A stretch of 64,000 nt of DNA from Lentibacillus sp. CBA3610 (GTDB lineage Bacteria > Bacillota > Bacilli > Bacillales > Amphibacillaceae): positions 992,001-1,056,000 of the forward strand of contig NZ_CP035925.1 in assembly GCF_013373365.1 (NCBI RefSeq), written 5' to 3'. Positions within the stretch are counted from its first letter, which is position 1; each line of letters begins with the position of its first letter. Position numbers and translations under genes: made by a program. The notes beneath the pieces are model-generated. The model saw only the letters and a list, made by a program, of their open reading frames with translations. It had not been told where the DNA came from and searched no databases. This document shows, piece by piece, positions 40,353-47,848 of this stretch.

Positions 40353-40382
40353 ACATCTGAAAAGACGCGACAGCATTTTTTC
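40351..40382 (-). repeat. Dispersed repeat family B, copy 4 (fragment)
   Basis: Reads on the minus strand as AAAAAATGCTGTCGCGTCTT then TTCAGATG, the left end of family B, and stops where repeat A begins. This suggests repeat A inserted into or beside a B copy. Confidence 0.55.
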
Positions 40383-40414
40383 TTACATTCCATATGATTA
40401 ACTGTTACGATTTC

Positions 40415-40443
40415 TTGACATTGGTTACTGGTAACAGTAAAAT
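40415..40443 (+). promoter_or_regulatory. rny promoter with spacer palindrome
   Basis: TTGACA (40415-40420), 17-base spacer, TAAAAT (40438-40443). The spacer contains a perfect palindrome GTTACTGGTAAC (40424-40435), and another TGTTAC half-site lies at 40403-40408, so a repressor may bind here. Confidence 0.6.
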
Positions 40444-40556
40444 TAAATTGTATAATTTTCTATTTTATTATACAATAAGTTATTTATTATTGAACATTGT
40501 ACATGCCGACAATAATGAATTAATTGTACAACTTTATAGCAATAGGAGGTGAAATC

Positions 40557-42122
40557 ATGGACAATCCCTTAATCATCTCCATTTTGCTTGCCGTAATCCT
40601 GATCGTCGGTATTGTTGTTGGTTATCTGATTCGTAAATCTATTGGAGAAGCTAAAATTTCCAGTGCGGAAAATTTAGCTAAACAAATAGTGGACGAGGCA
40701 CATCGAAATGCTGATGCTGCCAAGAAAGAGGCGCTTCTCGAGGCGAAAGATGAGAACCACAATCTTCGCCAGCAGACTGAAGAGGACTTACGTGAGCGTC
40801 GATTGGAAGTACAGAAACAAGAAAATCGTCTGATGCAAAAAGAAGAAAATCTGGACAGGAAAAGTGAAACGCTTGATGAGCGAGAAACGACACTGGAAGG
40901 AAGGGAAGAATCATTAACAGAAAAACAACAACAAATTGAAGAAATGGAAAGCAAAGTGGAAGCGATGCTTAACGAGCAGCAAACGGAGCTTGAGCGAATT
41001 TCCGGTTATACAACCGACCAGGCTAAACAGGTTATTTTGGAACGGGTTGAGCAAGAGGTTAATCACGAATCTGCTTTAATGATTAAGGAAGCTGAAAATC
41101 GTGCCAGGGAAGAAGCGGATAAGAAGGCCAAAAGCATTCTTTCACTAGCTCTGCAGCGCTGTGCTGCAGATCACGTTGCGGAAACGACCGTGTCTGTGGT
41201 CAACCTTCCAAACGATGAAATGAAAGGTCGAATTATCGGTCGTGAAGGACGTAATATTCGAACACTGGAAACACTGACGGGTATTGACCTGATTATTGAT
41301 GATACACCAGAAGCAGTCGTGCTATCAGGGTTTGATCCCGTCCGCCGTGAAATAGCCCGTATTGCTCTTGAGAGACTTGTACAGGACGGAAGAATCCACC
41401 CGGCCAGAATCGAAGAAATGGTTGATAAAGCAAGACGCGATGTTGACGATTATATTCGCGAGGTTGGAGAAGAGACAACGTTTGAAGTTGGGATACACGG
41501 CCTGCACCCGGATTTGGTCAAAATACTCGGCCGCTTAAAATACCGGACAAGTTATGGTCAAAATGTACTGAAGCATTCCACGGAGGTCGCTTATCTCTCC
41601 GGATTGCTTGCTGCTGAATTAGGCGAAGATGAAACACTGGCAAAAAGGGCCGGCTTGCTTCATGATGTTGGTAAAGCCATTGATCATGAAGTTGAGGGAA
41701 GCCATGTTGAGATTGGTAAAGAACTTGGCGTCAAGTACAAAGAGCATGAAGTTGTCGTCAATTCGATTGCATCGCATCACGGTGACGAAGAGGCAACATC
41801 CATCATTTCTGTTTTAGTGGCAGCAGCCGATGCACTCTCAGCTGCCAGACCTGGAGCAAGAAGTGAAACACTGGAAAACTACATTAAACGACTTGAGCGA
41901 TTGGAAGAAATTTCAGAGTCCTTTTCCGGTGTTGAGAAATCATTTGCTATTCAAGCCGGGCGAGAAATTCGAATTATGGTTAAACCTGATGAAATCAATG
42001 ATATCGATTCTGTTCGAATTGCGCGTGATATTCGGAAGCAAATTGAAGGAGAACTTGAATATCCAGGCCATATAAAAGTTACTGTCATTCGTGAAACACG
42101 AACAGTAGAATATGCAAAATAA
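40557..42122 (+). CDS. rny: Ribonuclease Y
   Basis: 521 residues, normal length. Membrane-anchored endoribonuclease that starts mRNA decay. N-terminal transmembrane helix (about 5-24), long coiled coil (about 30-200), KH domain with [12 protein letters not shown], and the HD domain with [17 protein letters not shown] 40557 is set by AGGAGGTG. It has its own promoter and terminator and lies next to ymdB, as in B. subtilis. Confidence 0.97.
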   Translation: MDNPLIISILLAVILIVGIVVGYLIRKSIGEAKISSAENLAKQIVDEAHRNADAAKKEALLEAKDENHNLRQQTEEDLRERRLEVQKQENRLMQKEENLDRKSETLDERETTLEGREESLTEKQQQIEEMESKVEAMLNEQQTELERISGYTTDQAKQVILERVEQEVNHESALMIKEAENRAREEADKKAKSILSLALQRCAADHVAETTVSVVNLPNDEMKGRIIGREGRNIRTLETLTGIDLIIDDTPEAVVLSGFDPVRREIARIALERLVQDGRIHPARIEEMVDKARRDVDDYIREVGEETTFEVGIHGLHPDLVKILGRLKYRTSYGQNVLKHSTEVAYLSGLLAAELGEDETLAKRAGLLHDVGKAIDHEVEGSHVEIGKELGVKYKEHEVVVNSIASHHGDEEATSIISVLVAAADALSAARPGARSETLENYIKRLERLEEISESFSGVEKSFAIQAGREIRIMVKPDEINDIDSVRIARDIRKQIEGELEYPGHIKVTVIRETRTVEYAK

Positions 42123-42155
42123 GCAAAAAAGCGGCTGTCAAGTCGCTTTTTTGCT
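42122..42155 (+). terminator. Rho-independent terminator after rny
   Basis: Stem AGCAAAAAAGCGG / TCGCTTTTTTGCT with an 8-base loop, starting at the rny stop codon. The A/T symmetry means it could work for both strands. Confidence 0.85.
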
Positions 42156-42212
42156 TTACAGGGACATGCGATTATGAAACACTTAACTTACTTCATAGAT
42201 AGGATGTGAACA

Positions 42213-43010
42213 ATGAAAATATTATTTATAGGAGATGTGACAGGGTCTCCAGGCCGGGAAATGGTGGAGACGTATTTACCTAAATTGAAGGAAAAGTATC
42301 GTCCGAATATGACGATTATCAATGGAGAGAACGCAGCGGCCGGCAAGGGTATAAATAAAAAAATTTATAAGCAATTTTTGGAGTGGGGTGCCCACGTTAT
42401 AACAATGGGCAATCATACATGGGACAAAAAAGAAATATTTGAATTTATAGATGATGCGAACAATCTGGTTAGACCTGCTAATTTTCCGGAAGGGACACCG
42501 GGAAAAGGCATCGTTTTTGTCAATATAAACGGGACGGAGGTTGCTGTTATAAATCTGCAAGGGCGGACATTTTTACCAGCCATCGACGATCCCTTTCGAA
42601 AAATGGATGATTTGATTAAGGAAGCGAAAAAGCGGACAAACATTATTTTTGTCGATTTTCATGCTGAAGCCACAAGTGAAAAACAGGCAATGGGATGGTA
42701 TTTGGATGGAAAAGTCAGTGCAGTTGCAGGCACACATACACATACACAGACTGCCGATGAACGCATTTTGCCAAAGGGAACAGCATATATTACCGATGTT
42801 GGTATGACAGGTCCTTATGATGCCATATTAGGGATGGAAAGAGAAGCAGTTATGAAAAAATTTTTGACGAGTCTTCCGGTTCGTTTTGAAATTGATAAAA
42901 AGGGAAGAACTCAACTGAATGGACTGTTAATGACAATAGATGAAAAAACTGGAACCGCATCCAACATTGAGCGTGTGTTGGTGAATGATGACCATCCATT
43001 CGTTGACTGA
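42213..43010 (+). CDS. ymdB: Metallophosphoesterase YmdB (cyclic nucleotide phosphodiesterase)
   Basis: 265 residues. Calcineurin-like fold in the YmdB group: LFIGDVTGSPGREMVE at the N-terminus, INGENAAAGKGINKK, MGNHTWDKKEI, FVDFHAEATSEKQAMGWYLDG and GTHTHTQTADERI, which supply the metal ligands. B. subtilis YmdB has 2',3'-cAMP phosphodiesterase activity and influences biofilm and nanotube formation. ATG 42213 after AGGATGTG. Confidence 0.95.
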   Translation: MKILFIGDVTGSPGREMVETYLPKLKEKYRPNMTIINGENAAAGKGINKKIYKQFLEWGAHVITMGNHTWDKKEIFEFIDDANNLVRPANFPEGTPGKGIVFVNINGTEVAVINLQGRTFLPAIDDPFRKMDDLIKEAKKRTNIIFVDFHAEATSEKQAMGWYLDGKVSAVAGTHTHTQTADERILPKGTAYITDVGMTGPYDAILGMEREAVMKKFLTSLPVRFEIDKKGRTQLNGLLMTIDEKTGTASNIERVLVNDDHPFVD

Positions 43011-43085
43011 GAGGGTGAATGTAAGTTTGCTCATTCCACTTTTGCGAGTTGATTATTTGAATGTTTAGAATTATTGGTGCATAAT

Positions 43086-43113
43086 AAGGTAATAAGCTAA
43101 CATCTCCAAGAAT
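43086..43113 (+). promoter_or_regulatory. Candidate sigma-H promoter of spoVS
   Basis: AAGGTAAT at 43086-43093 and AGAAT at 43109-43113 with a 15-base interval. This resembles the sigma-H pattern expected for spoVS, but spacing is one base long. Confidence 0.35.
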
Positions 43114-43158
43114 ATAGTAGGATTAGAACTACAATAGTAAATTAAGGAGGTACTAGTA

Positions 43159-43419
43159 GTGGAAGTATTAAAAGTGTCAGCTAAATCAAACCCAAATTCA
43201 GTAGCAGGTGCACTTGCAAACGTTTTACGGGAAAGAGGTTCAGCGGAGATACAGGCTATTGGCGCCGGGGCATTAAACCAGGCCGTTAAGGCAGTTGCGA
43301 TTGCGAGAGGATTTGTTGCACCAAGTGGAGTTGATTTAATTTGTATACCGGCTTTTACCGATATTATGATCGAAGAAGAGGAACGGACAGCGATTAAATT
43401 AATTGTGGAACCGAGATAA
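43159..43419 (+). CDS. spoVS: Stage V sporulation protein S
   Basis: 86 residues, exact family length and highly conserved: MEVLKVSAKSNPNSVAGALA, IQAIGAGALNQAVKA, IARGFVAPSGVDL. Alba-like small protein needed for progress past stage V. GTG 43159 after TAAGGAGG. Single-gene unit with its own terminator. The tdh-kbl pair that follows in B. subtilis is absent. Confidence 0.97.
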   Translation: MEVLKVSAKSNPNSVAGALANVLRERGSAEIQAIGAGALNQAVKAVAIARGFVAPSGVDLICIPAFTDIMIEEEERTAIKLIVEPR

Positions 43420-43439
43420 TCATTAAATCATTCATTTTC

Positions 43440-43468
43440 AGTGTTGTGCACTTGCGCAGCACTTTTTT
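43440..43468 (+). terminator. Rho-independent terminator after spoVS
   Basis: 10-bp stem AGTGTTGTGC / GCGCAGCACT with two G-T pairs, ACTT loop, T run. Confidence 0.87.
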
Positions 43469-43515
43469 ATTATAGAATGTTGTTCGCTCCCTATACGGGT
43501 CATGTATTGTTTATT

Positions 43516-43543
43516 TTGACTGTAGCATTTATAATGACATAAT
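43516..43543 (+). promoter_or_regulatory. Candidate sigma-A promoter of miaB
   Basis: TTGACT, 16-base spacer, CATAAT, 58 bases ahead of the miaB start. Confidence 0.5.
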
Positions 43544-43600
43544 GTATGGGTATGCAAACAAACATTTAGTGATTTTTATATAGAAGAAAGGAGTCTGGTT

Positions 43601-45181
43601 ATGAACGAGCAGCAGCGGAAAGAGCAATCACAAATAAAGCAGGCCGAAAATCCGGCGGACATAAAATCCGGTGCGGACAATATAGAACGGCTGAAAAAAA
43701 CATCCAGTGATGATATGATTGCCAAGTATTTTGAGACAACATATGAGCCGCCCAATTTGAGTAAAGCGAGAAAACGCGGACGTGATGATGTTGAAGTTCA
43801 TTATGATTTTGGCATCCCGGAAGATATGGAAAACATTGGTGAAGGCAAGAAATTCATGATCCGTACATATGGATGTCAAATGAATGAACATGACACGGAA
43901 ATCATGGCAGGAATCCTGTCCGAAATGGGGTATGAATCAACCAACGATACCAATGAAGCGGACATTATTTTACTGAACACATGCGCGATTCGGGAAAATG
44001 CGGAAAACAGAGTGTTCGGTGAAATTGGCCACTTAAAGGCTTTGAAACGGGAAAATCCGGATTTGATTCTTGGTGTGTGCGGCTGTATGTCGCAGGAAGA
44101 AAAAGTTGTCAATCGCATCCTGAAAAAACATCCGCAAGTTGATTTGATTTTCGGGACCCATAATATTCACCGCTTGCCGCACCTTGTCAAAGAGGCAATG
44201 TTTGGTAAAGAAAAAATTGTTGAGGTATGGTCCAAAGAAGGCGATATCATTGAAAACCTTCCAAAAGCACGGAAAGGCAAAACCAAAGCATGGGTCAACA
44301 TTATGTATGGCTGTGACAAATTCTGCACGTACTGCATTGTACCGATGACCCGTGGAAAAGAACGAAGCCGTCTTCCGGAAGATATCATTCAGGAAGTCCG
44401 TCATTTGACGGCACAAGGCTACAAAGAAATTACACTGCTTGGTCAGAACGTCAACGCTTATGGTAAAGACTTTGAGGATTCGGATTATGGTCTGGGTGAC
44501 TTAATGGATGATCTCCATAAAATCGATATACCCAGAATCCGATTTACGACATCCCATCCAAGAGATTTTGATGACCGTTTGATTGAAGTGCTTTCAAAAG
44601 GCGGCAATCTGCTTGATCACATCCATCTGCCGGTGCAATCAGGCAGCAGCGAAGTTCTTAAGAAGATGAACCGCAGATACACACGCGAAGAATATTTGGA
44701 ACTGGTAAGAAAAATCCGTGAAGCAATGCCAAATGCAACACTGACAACTGATATTATCGTTGGTTTTCCGAATGAGACTGAAGAACAATTTGAAGAAACG
44801 ATGTCCCTGGTTGAAGAGGTTGGCTTTGAATCAGCATTTACATTCATTTATTCGCCTCGTGAGGGAACACCGGCAGCCCGGAAACAGGATGATATTCCTG
44901 AAGATGTGAAAAAACAGCGTCTTTACCGTTTGAATGAGCTTGTGAATAAACAATCCGCTGAATCAATGAAACAGTATCAGGATAAAGTTGTACAGGTTCT
45001 TGTTGAAGGTGAAAGCAAAAAAGATCCGGATGTGCTTGCGGGTTACACTGAACGGAATAAATTGGTTAACTTTAAAGCTCCGAAATCAGCCATTGGCAAA
45101 ATCGTTGATGTTAAAATAACGGAAACCAAAACGTGGTCATTAAACGGTGTTATGGCAGAAACTGCAGCTGAGGTGAAATAA
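43601..45181 (+). CDS. miaB: tRNA-2-methylthio-N6-dimethylallyladenosine synthase MiaB
   Basis: 526 residues. Radical SAM methylthiotransferase acting on A37 of tRNA. N-terminal UPF0004 domain with three cluster cysteines ([27 protein letters not shown]), radical SAM motif CDKFCTYC (CxxxCxxC) and a C-terminal TRAM domain. A roughly 70-residue leader before [11 protein letters not shown] is typical of Bacillus. ATG 43601 after AAAGGAG. One base separates it from ricA. Its substrate is made by MiaA, also in this window. Confidence 0.97.
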   Translation: MNEQQRKEQSQIKQAENPADIKSGADNIERLKKTSSDDMIAKYFETTYEPPNLSKARKRGRDDVEVHYDFGIPEDMENIGEGKKFMIRTYGCQMNEHDTEIMAGILSEMGYESTNDTNEADIILLNTCAIRENAENRVFGEIGHLKALKRENPDLILGVCGCMSQEEKVVNRILKKHPQVDLIFGTHNIHRLPHLVKEAMFGKEKIVEVWSKEGDIIENLPKARKGKTKAWVNIMYGCDKFCTYCIVPMTRGKERSRLPEDIIQEVRHLTAQGYKEITLLGQNVNAYGKDFEDSDYGLGDLMDDLHKIDIPRIRFTTSHPRDFDDRLIEVLSKGGNLLDHIHLPVQSGSSEVLKKMNRRYTREEYLELVRKIREAMPNATLTTDIIVGFPNETEEQFEETMSLVEEVGFESAFTFIYSPREGTPAARKQDDIPEDVKKQRLYRLNELVNKQSAESMKQYQDKVVQVLVEGESKKDPDVLAGYTERNKLVNFKAPKSAIGKIVDVKITETKTWSLNGVMAETAAEVK

Positions 45182-45182
45182 T

Positions 45183-45611
45183 ATGGCGGAATACACACGT
45201 AAAGAAATACTCGATGAATCAAAAAAACTGGCTAACATGCTTGCGAATACAGAGGAAATTGACCGTTTCAAACAAGTTGAAGCTAAGCTTAATGATAACA
45301 AGAAAGTTCAGCAGCTAATTAAGAAAATAAAAACGTTACAAAAGCAGGCCGTTAATTTTCAGGCATACGGAAAAACAGAGGCACTCAAAAAAGTTGAAGA
45401 AGAAATTGACCGATTGCATGCTGAAGTGGATGAAATTCCGATTGTCCAGGAATTCAAGGAAACACAAGGCGTTGTAAATGATGTCCTGCAGCTCGTTTCC
45501 GGCACCATATCCCGTGAAGTGACCAACAATGTGATCACTTCAACCGGTGGTGATATTCTGTCAGGTGAAACCGGGACAAAATATGAAGACGAATCGTCAG
45601 CTAGGCAGTAA
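45183..45611 (+). CDS. ricA: RicA (YmcA), subunit of the RNase Y-associated RicAFT complex
   Basis: 142 residues. Helical YlbF/YmcA family: VEAKLNDNKKVQQLIKKIKTLQKQAVN and IPIVQEFKETQGVVNDVLQLVSGTIS. In B. subtilis the complex with YlbF and YaaT acts with RNase Y in mRNA maturation and affects Spo0A phosphorylation. This copy has no cysteine at all, although the complex carries Fe-S clusters. ATG 45183, translationally close to miaB. The likely partner RNase Y is 3 kb upstream. Confidence 0.92.
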   Translation: MAEYTRKEILDESKKLANMLANTEEIDRFKQVEAKLNDNKKVQQLIKKIKTLQKQAVNFQAYGKTEALKKVEEEIDRLHAEVDEIPIVQEFKETQGVVNDVLQLVSGTISREVTNNVITSTGGDILSGETGTKYEDESSARQ

Positions 45612-45619
45612 TCATCAGT

Positions 45620-45648
45620 CAGGCCAGGTTGTACCTGCCTGGCTTTTC
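45620..45648 (+). terminator. Rho-independent terminator after ricA
   Basis: CAGGCCAGGT pairs with ACCTGCCTG with one bulged C; GCTTTTCT follows. Confidence 0.75.
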
Positions 45649-45758
45649 TATATTTAACAGTTCATCCCGCTATCTTAACACTTTTTCATAAATTCATTAT
45701 GCACTTTAGGTATTTGTCTTGCATAAAATGACTATGAGTAAAAGGAGGTAGCGAAGAT

Positions 45759-46325
45759 ATGTCATTTCTAGATCACGAATATAGAGAAATTATCACGAAA
45801 GCGGTTTGTGGCAAAGGCAGGAAATTCACGCAGGCAACCCACCATGTCTCACCATCACATAGACCTACCAGTATTCTCGGCTGCTGGGTGATTAACCATT
45901 TGTATAACGCTAAGAAAAAGTCTGAGGATACAGTTGAAGTGAGCGGCAGCTATGACATCAATATATGGTATTCTTACAATGATAATACCAAAACAGAAGT
46001 AGTTACTGAACGTGTGACATATACTGATTATGTTCCACTGTCAGTAAAGGACGATAAAAGCATAAATGATGAATATGATGTTATTGCTAAGGTGGTTCAA
46101 CAGCCAAATTGCCTGGAATGCGAGATTGCCAGTCATGGTAATAAAATTATCGTTGAAGTTGAACGCGAGTTTGTCGTCCAAATTATCGGCGAGACAAAAG
46201 TTGCCGTAAAAGTTGATCCAAAAGGGCACACATTCGATGACGGTGATGATTGGGGCTTTGACATTACGGACGATGAGCTGAGTGATGTCAAACCTGACTT
46301 TGTCGATAGCAAGGATAAGGATTAA
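45759..46325 (+). CDS. cotE: Spore coat morphogenetic protein CotE
   Basis: 188 residues. Organiser of the outer spore coat. Conserved parts: [54 protein letters not shown], and a strongly acidic C-terminus ([19 protein letters not shown]). ATG 45759 after AAAGGAGG. A CATAAAAT sequence at 45722-45729 could be a sigma-E -10 element, which fits mother-cell expression but is weak evidence. Confidence 0.96.
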   Translation: MSFLDHEYREIITKAVCGKGRKFTQATHHVSPSHRPTSILGCWVINHLYNAKKKSEDTVEVSGSYDINIWYSYNDNTKTEVVTERVTYTDYVPLSVKDDKSINDEYDVIAKVVQQPNCLECEIASHGNKIIVEVEREFVVQIIGETKVAVKVDPKGHTFDDGDDWGFDITDDELSDVKPDFVDSKDKD

Positions 46326-46327
46326 GG

Positions 46328-46360
46328 AACTTACGAGGGGAAACTCTCGTAAGTTTTTTT
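46328..46360 (+). terminator. Rho-independent terminator after cotE
   Basis: Stem AACTTACGAG / CTCGTAAGTT with an 8-base loop and T run. Confidence 0.9.
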
Positions 46361-46412
46361 GTGTTCGGATTATTATGGTGAAAGTAGTTAGTATCAACAT
46401 TATAAATTTTTA

Positions 46413-46461
46413 TTGACATATATACTCAGTATATGTATACTCAGTAATTAGTTACTCAGTA
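46413..46461 (+). promoter_or_regulatory. Cassette promoter with three evenly spaced palindromic operators
   Basis: TTGACA (46413-46418), 17-base spacer, TATACT (46436-46441). Three copies of the palindrome TACTCAGTA are centred on 46427, 46442 and 46457, exactly 15 bp apart. The first extends to ATATACTCAGTATAT and fills the spacer; the second covers the -10; the third lies at the start of transcription. A PadR-type regulator is the last gene of the operon, so autorepression is likely. Confidence 0.8.
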
Positions 46462-46485
46462 TATATAAGGGGTGGGAGAAATGTG

Positions 46486-47133
46486 ATGGATTTTATTGTG
46501 GAATTTCAATGGGAAATCTTTATTTTTGCTGAGCTTTTGTCACTTGTATCGTTATTGTTATTTGGTGGAGCTCGCTACATTTTTGGCAAACGAGAGCTTA
46601 GCTTAATTTTTTTGCTTTTATTTATTGTATTGCTCATGTTAGAAGCTGCTTTAGCGCTTGTCATTTATAGAGAAACAGGAGAAATTTCCTCATTCCAAAT
46701 CGTGATTATTATCTTTCTCGTCTATGCTTGCACATTTGGTATTAATGATTTTAAAAAGCTTGACCGCTGGATGCGATTGAAAATAGGGAAATGGCGCGGG
46801 ATTGATTTGCTTACTGAAAAAGATAAGTACGTGATGAAAAGACAAAAGGACCCTGAATACATTGCGAAAAAATATCGTTATAGCTCGCTTATCCATTTAC
46901 TGATATTTACAGTGGCTCAAGTGATTTTTTTGGGGTATGGCCTGAGTAGTTTCGGTCAAGCATTCGATTATTTGAGTGATCTTTCTTGGGTTGGCACTGA
47001 AAATGTCCATGAAACGCCGTATCCAAACGAGGTTATACTCGGCATTTCGCAAATTTGGGGAATCGTTTTTATCGCTGATTTTATTTATTCATGGTCTTAT
47101 ACTATTTTTCCATCAAAACAAAGAGGTGAATAG
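46486..47133 (+). CDS. Integral membrane protein of unknown function, first gene of ABC/PadR cassette
   Basis: 215 residues from ATG 46486 (GTG 46483 possible), with AAGGGGTGGGAG upstream. Hydrophobic segments at about 10-30, 38-60, 68-90, 135-155 and 190-207, with a basic cytoplasmic loop between (KKLDRWMRLKIGKWRGIDLLTEKDKY). I do not recognise the family. It is cotranscribed with an ATPase and a large permease and may be an accessory subunit or an immunity-like protein; that is inference. Confidence 0.8.
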   Translation: MDFIVEFQWEIFIFAELLSLVSLLLFGGARYIFGKRELSLIFLLLFIVLLMLEAALALVIYRETGEISSFQIVIIIFLVYACTFGINDFKKLDRWMRLKIGKWRGIDLLTEKDKYVMKRQKDPEYIAKKYRYSSLIHLLIFTVAQVIFLGYGLSSFGQAFDYLSDLSWVGTENVHETPYPNEVILGISQIWGIVFIADFIYSWSYTIFPSKQRGE

Positions 47134-47134
47134 G

Positions 47135-47848
47135 ATGATTGATGTTGCAGGTTTAAAAAAAGAATATAAGGCAGGATCAGAAGTGGTGCCTGTCCTAAAA
47201 GGAGTTGATCTTTCGATAGAAGAAGGAGAGTTCGTTTGTATTATTGGGCCAAGTGGTTCTGGAAAAACAACGTTGCTTCATTTACTTGGCGGATTAGATA
47301 CGCCTGCGTCTGGAGCTATTCACCTGAATCGTTCGGAGTTAACGTCCAAAAATGAGAAACAACGTACGATAATGCGGCGAAAAGAAGTCGGATTAGTCTT
47401 TCAAAACTATCAATTGCTGCCAACGTTAACGGTCTATGAAAACATCATTTTTCCATTACATGCGGATGGGAAGAAAGCATCTGAAGGCGATGTCCAAATG
47501 CTATTGGAAGCTGTGGATTTAGGAGGGTTTCAGAAAAGATTTCCCCATGAGTTAAGTGGCGGTCAGCAACAACGGGTGGCAATAGCCCGGGCGTTAATTC
47601 ACGAGCCTGCGATTCTGTTAGCTGATGAACCAACAGGGAACTTAGACAGACAGCGGTCAAGTGACATTTTAGATTTATTAGCAATGTTTCATCAAGAACG
47701 GAAACAAACCATCGTCATGGTAACCCATGATATGTTTGCAGCAGGATACGCTGATCGGATTATTTTATTTAAAGATGGTGTCATTGAAGCGGAAGTGAAA
47801 AGAGAGGATGACGATTATGCTAAGTTCCTGGCTCGTTTCATGGCGTAA
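47135..47848 (+). CDS. ABC transporter ATP-binding protein (MacB/LolD type)
   Basis: 237 residues. Walker A GPSGSGKTT, Q-loop VFQNYQLLPTLTVYENI, signature LSGGQQQRVAIARAL, Walker B ILLADEPTGNLD, H-loop VMVTHD. This pattern belongs to exporters or lipid/peptide-handling systems with FtsX-like permeases. ATG 47135 is one base past the previous stop, with AGAGGTG upstream. It overlaps the permease gene by 32 bases. Confidence 0.93.
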   Translation: MIDVAGLKKEYKAGSEVVPVLKGVDLSIEEGEFVCIIGPSGSGKTTLLHLLGGLDTPASGAIHLNRSELTSKNEKQRTIMRRKEVGLVFQNYQLLPTLTVYENIIFPLHADGKKASEGDVQMLLEAVDLGGFQKRFPHELSGGQQQRVAIARALIHEPAILLADEPTGNLDRQRSSDILDLLAMFHQERKQTIVMVTHDMFAAGYADRIILFKDGVIEAEVKREDDDYAKFLARFMA

